The notes under the pieces were generated by a model. It made no database searches. It was given only the letters and a program-made list of their open reading frames with translations, and had not been told where the DNA came from. A stretch of 7,934 bases of DNA from the NCBI GenBank assembly GCA_029932035.1, contig JAOZQV010000168.1, positions 1 through 7,934 of the forward strand, in the 5' to 3' direction. Position numbers and translations under genes: made by a program. How positions within the stretch are numbered: the stretch's first letter is position 1; every line of letters starts with the position of its first letter. This stretch comes from Deltaproteobacteria bacterium (GTDB lineage Bacteria > Desulfobacterota > DSM-4660 > Desulfatiglandales > Desulfatiglandaceae). Positions 4,618-7,934 of this stretch are shown one piece after another.

Positions 4618-4640
4618 GGACCGGATCCGGTCTTTTTTCT
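4618..4640 (+). terminator. Intrinsic terminator after the TPR gene
   Basis: GACCG-GATC-CGGTC (4619-4632) is a perfect palindrome that folds with a 5-bp GC-rich stem, extended by a G-U pair, and leads into six T (4633-4638). It is the best rho-independent terminator form in the window. The T-tract is followed at once by the -35 box of the next operon. Confidence 0.75.
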
Positions 4641-4668
4641 TGACACCCATAAGCTCCTTCTTTATATT
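4640..4668 (+). promoter_or_regulatory. Near-consensus sigma-70 promoter of the ligase-iorA operon
   Basis: A perfect TTGACA (4640-4645), a 17-nt spacer and TATATT (4663-4668, five of six) precede the gene start at 4709. Transcription should begin near 4675, leaving a leader of about 34 nt that includes the ribosome binding site. Such a strong core promoter suggests high, perhaps constitutive, expression. Confidence 0.88.
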
Positions 4669-4708
4669 CAATTTATAGTGAAAATAGGGTTTTTAGGGAG
4701 GGGAAATC

Positions 4709-6280
4709 ATGATTATAACTGAGATTCTGGCAAGAAACGCCAGGATGTATAGGGATGAGATTGCCCTTATTGAAAGAGAACCTGCAAAGGAGAGGCGGGT
4801 AGAAATCACATGGAAGGAATTCGATGAAATATCCAACCGGGTCGCCACTGCCCTGATCAAAAAGGGGATAAAAAAGGGAGACAAGGTCATCCACCTGATG
4901 ATGAACTGCCTCGAATGGCTTCCGGTTTATTTCGGGATACTGAGGACAGGCGCTTGGGCCGTTCCCCTTAATTTCCGCTTCACATCTGATGACATCCGAT
5001 ATTGTGCAGATATCGCAGAGGCTAAGGCAATGATATTCGGAGAGGAGTTTGTGGAGCGTATTGACACGATCAAGGAAGATCTTGGGACCATAAAGGACTT
5101 CGTGTTTGTGGGACCTGACGATCTGAGGCCGGACTATGCCGAGTCATTCGATTCCTTTCTCGAAACAGGCTCGGCTGATAATCCCAATATCCCCACCGGT
5201 CTTTTAGATGAAGCTGCTCTCTATTTTACATCCGGCACCACTGGAGATCCAAAGCCGATCCTCCTGACCCACAAAAACCTCGAATTTGCCTGTGTTGTCG
5301 AAAACCGGCATCACAATCAAACCCACGATGATAATTTCTTATGCATCCCCCCCCTGTATCATACAGGCGCCAAGATGCACTGGTTTGGCAATTTCATTGT
5401 GGGGGCAAGGGGGGTGATTTTGAAGGGGATCAAGCCGGAATGGATCTTAGAGGCCGTATCCGAAGAGCAGGCTACCATAGTCTGGCTGCTGGTACCATGG
5501 GCACAGGACATCCTTATCGCCATTGAGAATGGCGAGGTCAATTTAGATGATTACAATCTGGACCAATGGCGGTTGATGCATATCGGGGCCCAGCCTGTGC
5601 CGCCAAGTTTAATCAGGAATTGGAAAAAGGTCTTTCCCAATCACGATTACGACACGAATTACGGGTTAAGCGAAACCACCGGCCCCGGCTGTGTTCACTT
5701 GGGGATGGAAAACCTTCATAAGGTGGGGGCAATCGGGGTTCCTGGATTTGATTGGGAGTTTAAGATCGTGGATCTTGATTCCAAGGAGGTGGTTAAGGGC
5801 GAACCCGGAGAACTTGTGGTCAAAGGTCCCGGTGTTATGAAGGAGTATTATAATAACCCGGAGGCAACAGAAAGTACTCTCACTGACGGCTGGCTTCTGA
5901 CTGGTGATATGGCCCGGGAGGATGAAGACGGATTCATTTGGCTTGTGGACCGGAAGAAAGATGTCATAATCACTGGTGGCGAAAACATCTTTCCTGTGGA
6001 AATAGAAGATTTTATCATGGAGAATCAAAAGGTGCAGGACGTGGCCGTCATAGGAATCCCTGACGAACGTTTAGGCGAGATCGTAACTGCTGTTATAAAG
6101 ATCAAGCCGGGATCCTCGATGGGTGAAGAAGAGGTCCTCAATCACTGTGAAGGGTTGCCCCGATATAAGAGGCCTCGCAAGATCATCTTTGACGATGTGC
6201 CCAGGAACCCCACGGGAAAGATAGAAAAGCCGAAACTCAGAAAAAAATACGCAGGTATGACTGAAAGCTTTAAGATATAA
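4709..6280 (+). CDS. AMP-forming acyl-CoA synthetase (ANL superfamily)
   Basis: This enzyme activates a carboxylic acid with ATP to an acyl-AMP and then transfers it to CoA. The 523 residues match the FadD/medium-chain ligase branch, larger than PaaK-type ligases. Superfamily motifs in order: P-loop FTSGTTGDPKP at 173-183, PPLYHTG at 214-220, NYGLSETTGPG at 317-327 (A5), GWLLTGD at 394-400 (A7), LVDRKKDVIITGGENIFPVEIE at 412-433 (A8 hinge and CoA-side loop) and NPTGKIEKPKLR at 500-511, with catalytic Lys504. The P-loop has Pro183 where Gly is almost universal (PKG). AGGGAGG lies about 7 nt before the ATG. The enzyme is cytoplasmic with no signal. iorA follows after 34 bp, so the two are probably co-transcribed. 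That context hints at an aryl or branched acid as substrate, but specificity cannot be read from sequence alone. Confidence 0.93.
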   Translation: MIITEILARNARMYRDEIALIEREPAKERRVEITWKEFDEISNRVATALIKKGIKKGDKVIHLMMNCLEWLPVYFGILRTGAWAVPLNFRFTSDDIRYCADIAEAKAMIFGEEFVERIDTIKEDLGTIKDFVFVGPDDLRPDYAESFDSFLETGSADNPNIPTGLLDEAALYFTSGTTGDPKPILLTHKNLEFACVVENRHHNQTHDDNFLCIPPLYHTGAKMHWFGNFIVGARGVILKGIKPEWILEAVSEEQATIVWLLVPWAQDILIAIENGEVNLDDYNLDQWRLMHIGAQPVPPSLIRNWKKVFPNHDYDTNYGLSETTGPGCVHLGMENLHKVGAIGVPGFDWEFKIVDLDSKEVVKGEPGELVVKGPGVMKEYYNNPEATESTLTDGWLLTGDMAREDEDGFIWLVDRKKDVIITGGENIFPVEIEDFIMENQKVQDVAVIGIPDERLGEIVTAVIKIKPGSSMGEEEVLNHCEGLPRYKRPRKIIFDDVPRNPTGKIEKPKLRKKYAGMTESFKI

Positions 6281-6314
6281 CCACATCAACCTTTACCAAT
6301 CGGGAGGGAAAAAG

Positions 6315-7934
6315 ATGCACAAACTATTGACAGACACTCCTGGAGAAGAAATTCTTCTCTTAGGCAACGAGGCGATTGCCAGGGGGGCCTTGGAAGCAGG
6401 GGTATCCTTTGCCACATGCTATCCGGGAACGCCTTCCTCCGAGATTCCGGAAAACTTCTTTACAATCAGTCAGGAAACTGACCTCTACTTTGAATATTCA
6501 ACAAATGAGAAGGTGGCCTTGGAGGTTGGAGCAGGCGCGGCTGTTGCAGGCCTGAGGACCATGGTAACCATGAAACATGTTGGTATGAACGTGGCCTCCG
6601 ACCCGATGATGACCTTAGCCTATGTGGGTATCAAGGGAGGTATGGTTATCATAAATGCAGATGATCCTTCACTCTTTTCAAGTCAGAACGAACAGGACAA
6701 CCGCTACTACGCACGGCTGTCAGGTCTCCCTATGTTAGAGCCGACGAACACGCAGGAGATGAAAGATATGACCGTGGAGGCCTTTGATCTGTCAGAGGAA
6801 TTAGGCCTCCCTGTGATCATAAGGACCACCACGAGATTGGCCCATATCAGAGGGGCTGTCCGTCTTGGAGAGTTAAAGCCGATCAAGACATCGGCCCATT
6901 TTGAAAAAAGCCCCTTCCATTTTGTGGCTGTGCCGGCGGTTGCCCGGAATCTTCATAAGCTGCTCTTGGAAAAATATGATCAAGCAAGCGAGAAATCTGA
7001 GAGTGGCGCATATAATGAGATTATCGGTGAGGGTAAATGGGGTATCGTTACAAACGGGGCAAGTTTTAATTATGTAAAAGACGCTGTCTCGGACTTAGGG
7101 ATAAAGGATAAGGTGAGTATCCTCAAATTAGGATTTTCATGGCCCATGCCGAAAAACCTCTGCGTAAGCTTCATGAAAGGGGTGGGCAAGGTCCTGGTTG
7201 TTGAGGAATTGGAGCCCATTAACGAGAATGAACTGAAGGCCATGGCCCAGGAAAACGGTATTTCCGTACCGATCAAGGGAAAAGGGGAGGGGGCCTTTTC
7301 CCGACTCTATGAGTATGATCCTGGTATGGTTCGCAAGGCGATTGCCCAATACTTTGGAGTAGATTATAAGCCTTATGAAATGCTAGACAGTTCAGATGCC
7401 CCGCAACTCCCGGGCAGGCCGCCCAATCTCTGTGCAGGATGCCCCCACCGTGCAACCTACTATGCGGTTAAGCAGGTCTACGGTACGGATACCGTCTACC
7501 CGACCGATATCGGCTGTTATACCTTAGGGCTTCTGCCCCCCATTTCCATGGCTGATTTTGTTATCTGCATGGGCTCTTCCGTCAGTTCCGGCTGTGGTTT
7601 TTCCAGGGCCACGGATCAAAAGGTGGTGTCATTTATCGGTGATTCCACCTTCTTTCACTCGGGTATTACCGGGCTTGTCAATGCGGTCCATAACAACCAT
7701 AAGTTTACCCTGGTAATCTTGGATAATGGAACCACCGCAATGACAGGCCACCAGATCCATCCCGGTGTTGACACTGCCCCCATGGGTATTGAACTAACGC
7801 GTATACCGATCGAAAATGTAGTGAGGGGCCTTGGTGTAGAAGATGTTCATGTTGTCAAACCTTTTAAGCTGAAAAAGACCATCGAAGCGGTTAAGGCCAC
7901 TATGGAATATGACGGTATATCAGTCATCATTTCG
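6315..7934 (+). CDS. iorA: Indolepyruvate:ferredoxin oxidoreductase alpha subunit, 3' end outside window
   Basis: IorA with IorB oxidatively decarboxylates aryl-2-oxo acids (indolepyruvate, phenylpyruvate, hydroxyphenylpyruvate) to aryl-acetyl-CoA and reduces ferredoxin. It is a cytoplasmic, oxygen-sensitive, thiamine-diphosphate enzyme. The frame is open for 540 codons to the window edge; the family is usually 580-640. Seen in order: CYPGTPSSEI (35-44) and STNEKVALEVGAGAA (62-76) of the pyrimidine-binding domain, LCAGCPHRA with Cys373 and Cys376, DIGCYTLG (398-405), and the ThDP motif GDSTFFHSG (442-450) running to DNGTTAMTGHQ (470-480). The C-terminal two-[4Fe-4S] ferredoxin domain should lie just past the edge. 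GGGAGG (6302-6307) is 7 nt before the ATG. The gene follows the acyl-CoA synthetase by 34 bp; iorB would be expected next but is not in view. The family call is firm, the exact 2-oxo acid is not. Confidence 0.93.
   Translation, partial: MHKLLTDTPGEEILLLGNEAIARGALEAGVSFATCYPGTPSSEIPENFFTISQETDLYFEYSTNEKVALEVGAGAAVAGLRTMVTMKHVGMNVASDPMMTLAYVGIKGGMVIINADDPSLFSSQNEQDNRYYARLSGLPMLEPTNTQEMKDMTVEAFDLSEELGLPVIIRTTTRLAHIRGAVRLGELKPIKTSAHFEKSPFHFVAVPAVARNLHKLLLEKYDQASEKSESGAYNEIIGEGKWGIVTNGASFNYVKDAVSDLGIKDKVSILKLGFSWPMPKNLCVSFMKGVGKVLVVEELEPINENELKAMAQENGISVPIKGKGEGAFSRLYEYDPGMVRKAIAQYFGVDYKPYEMLDSSDAPQLPGRPPNLCAGCPHRATYYAVKQVYGTDTVYPTDIGCYTLGLLPPISMADFVICMGSSVSSGCGFSRATDQKVVSFIGDSTFFHSGITGLVNAVHNNHKFTLVILDNGTTAMTGHQIHPGVDTAPMGIELTRIPIENVVRGLGVEDVHVVKPFKLKKTIEAVKATMEYDGISVIIS

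Overview
The window looks like chromosomal DNA of an anaerobic Gram-negative bacterium. The best guess is Desulfobacterota (the former Deltaproteobacteria), of moderate GC content. This is inferred from the gene set (an acyl-CoA ligase followed by an indolepyruvate:ferredoxin oxidoreductase), strong AGGAGG-type ribosome binding sites, and intergenic spaces full of short periodic repeats. No single gene proves the placement.

Layout: 1-184 holds no gene I can support. A small GIY-YIG nuclease-family gene (185-400, minus) is cut short by a 13-bp tandem duplication. It lies directly downstream of tRNA-Pro(UGG) (430-506, minus). Behind the tRNA, 596-622 repeats the first 27 nt of that tRNA exactly, joined to a GC-rich palindrome. 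A near-consensus promoter (697-725) then drives an unrecognised 56-residue membrane protein (818-988, plus). About 350 bp of repeat-bearing spacer follow. folD (1337-2245, minus) diverges from cutA (2428-2742, plus), and cutA converges on a DedA-family membrane protein gene (2760-3383, minus). From 3397 to 3717 the DNA is mostly a mosaic of 7-bp-period repeats. Next comes a membrane-anchored TPR protein (3788-4468, plus), a spacer with a nested inverted repeat, an intrinsic terminator, and, touching its T-tract, a consensus promoter (4640-4668). That promoter opens an operon of an acyl-CoA synthetase (4709-6280) and iorA (6315 to the window end, incomplete).

How the genes fit together: FolD serves one-carbon/folate metabolism, CutA1 is a small trimeric soluble protein, and DedA and the TPR protein act at the inner membrane. 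They look like separate housekeeping units. The only clear pathway unit is ligase plus IorA. IorA-type enzymes turn aryl-2-oxo acids into aryl-acyl-CoA while reducing ferredoxin, and the neighbouring ligase makes or, run in reverse, consumes an acyl-CoA. This suggests anaerobic amino-acid or aryl-acid metabolism.

I see no CRISPR array, phage module, toxin-antitoxin pair, transposase or defence system. The most interesting material is non-coding: a tRNA 5' fragment fused to a palindrome, a dispersed REP-like palindrome family (four copies), the heptad-repeat mosaic, and a nested inverted repeat built around one REP-like copy.
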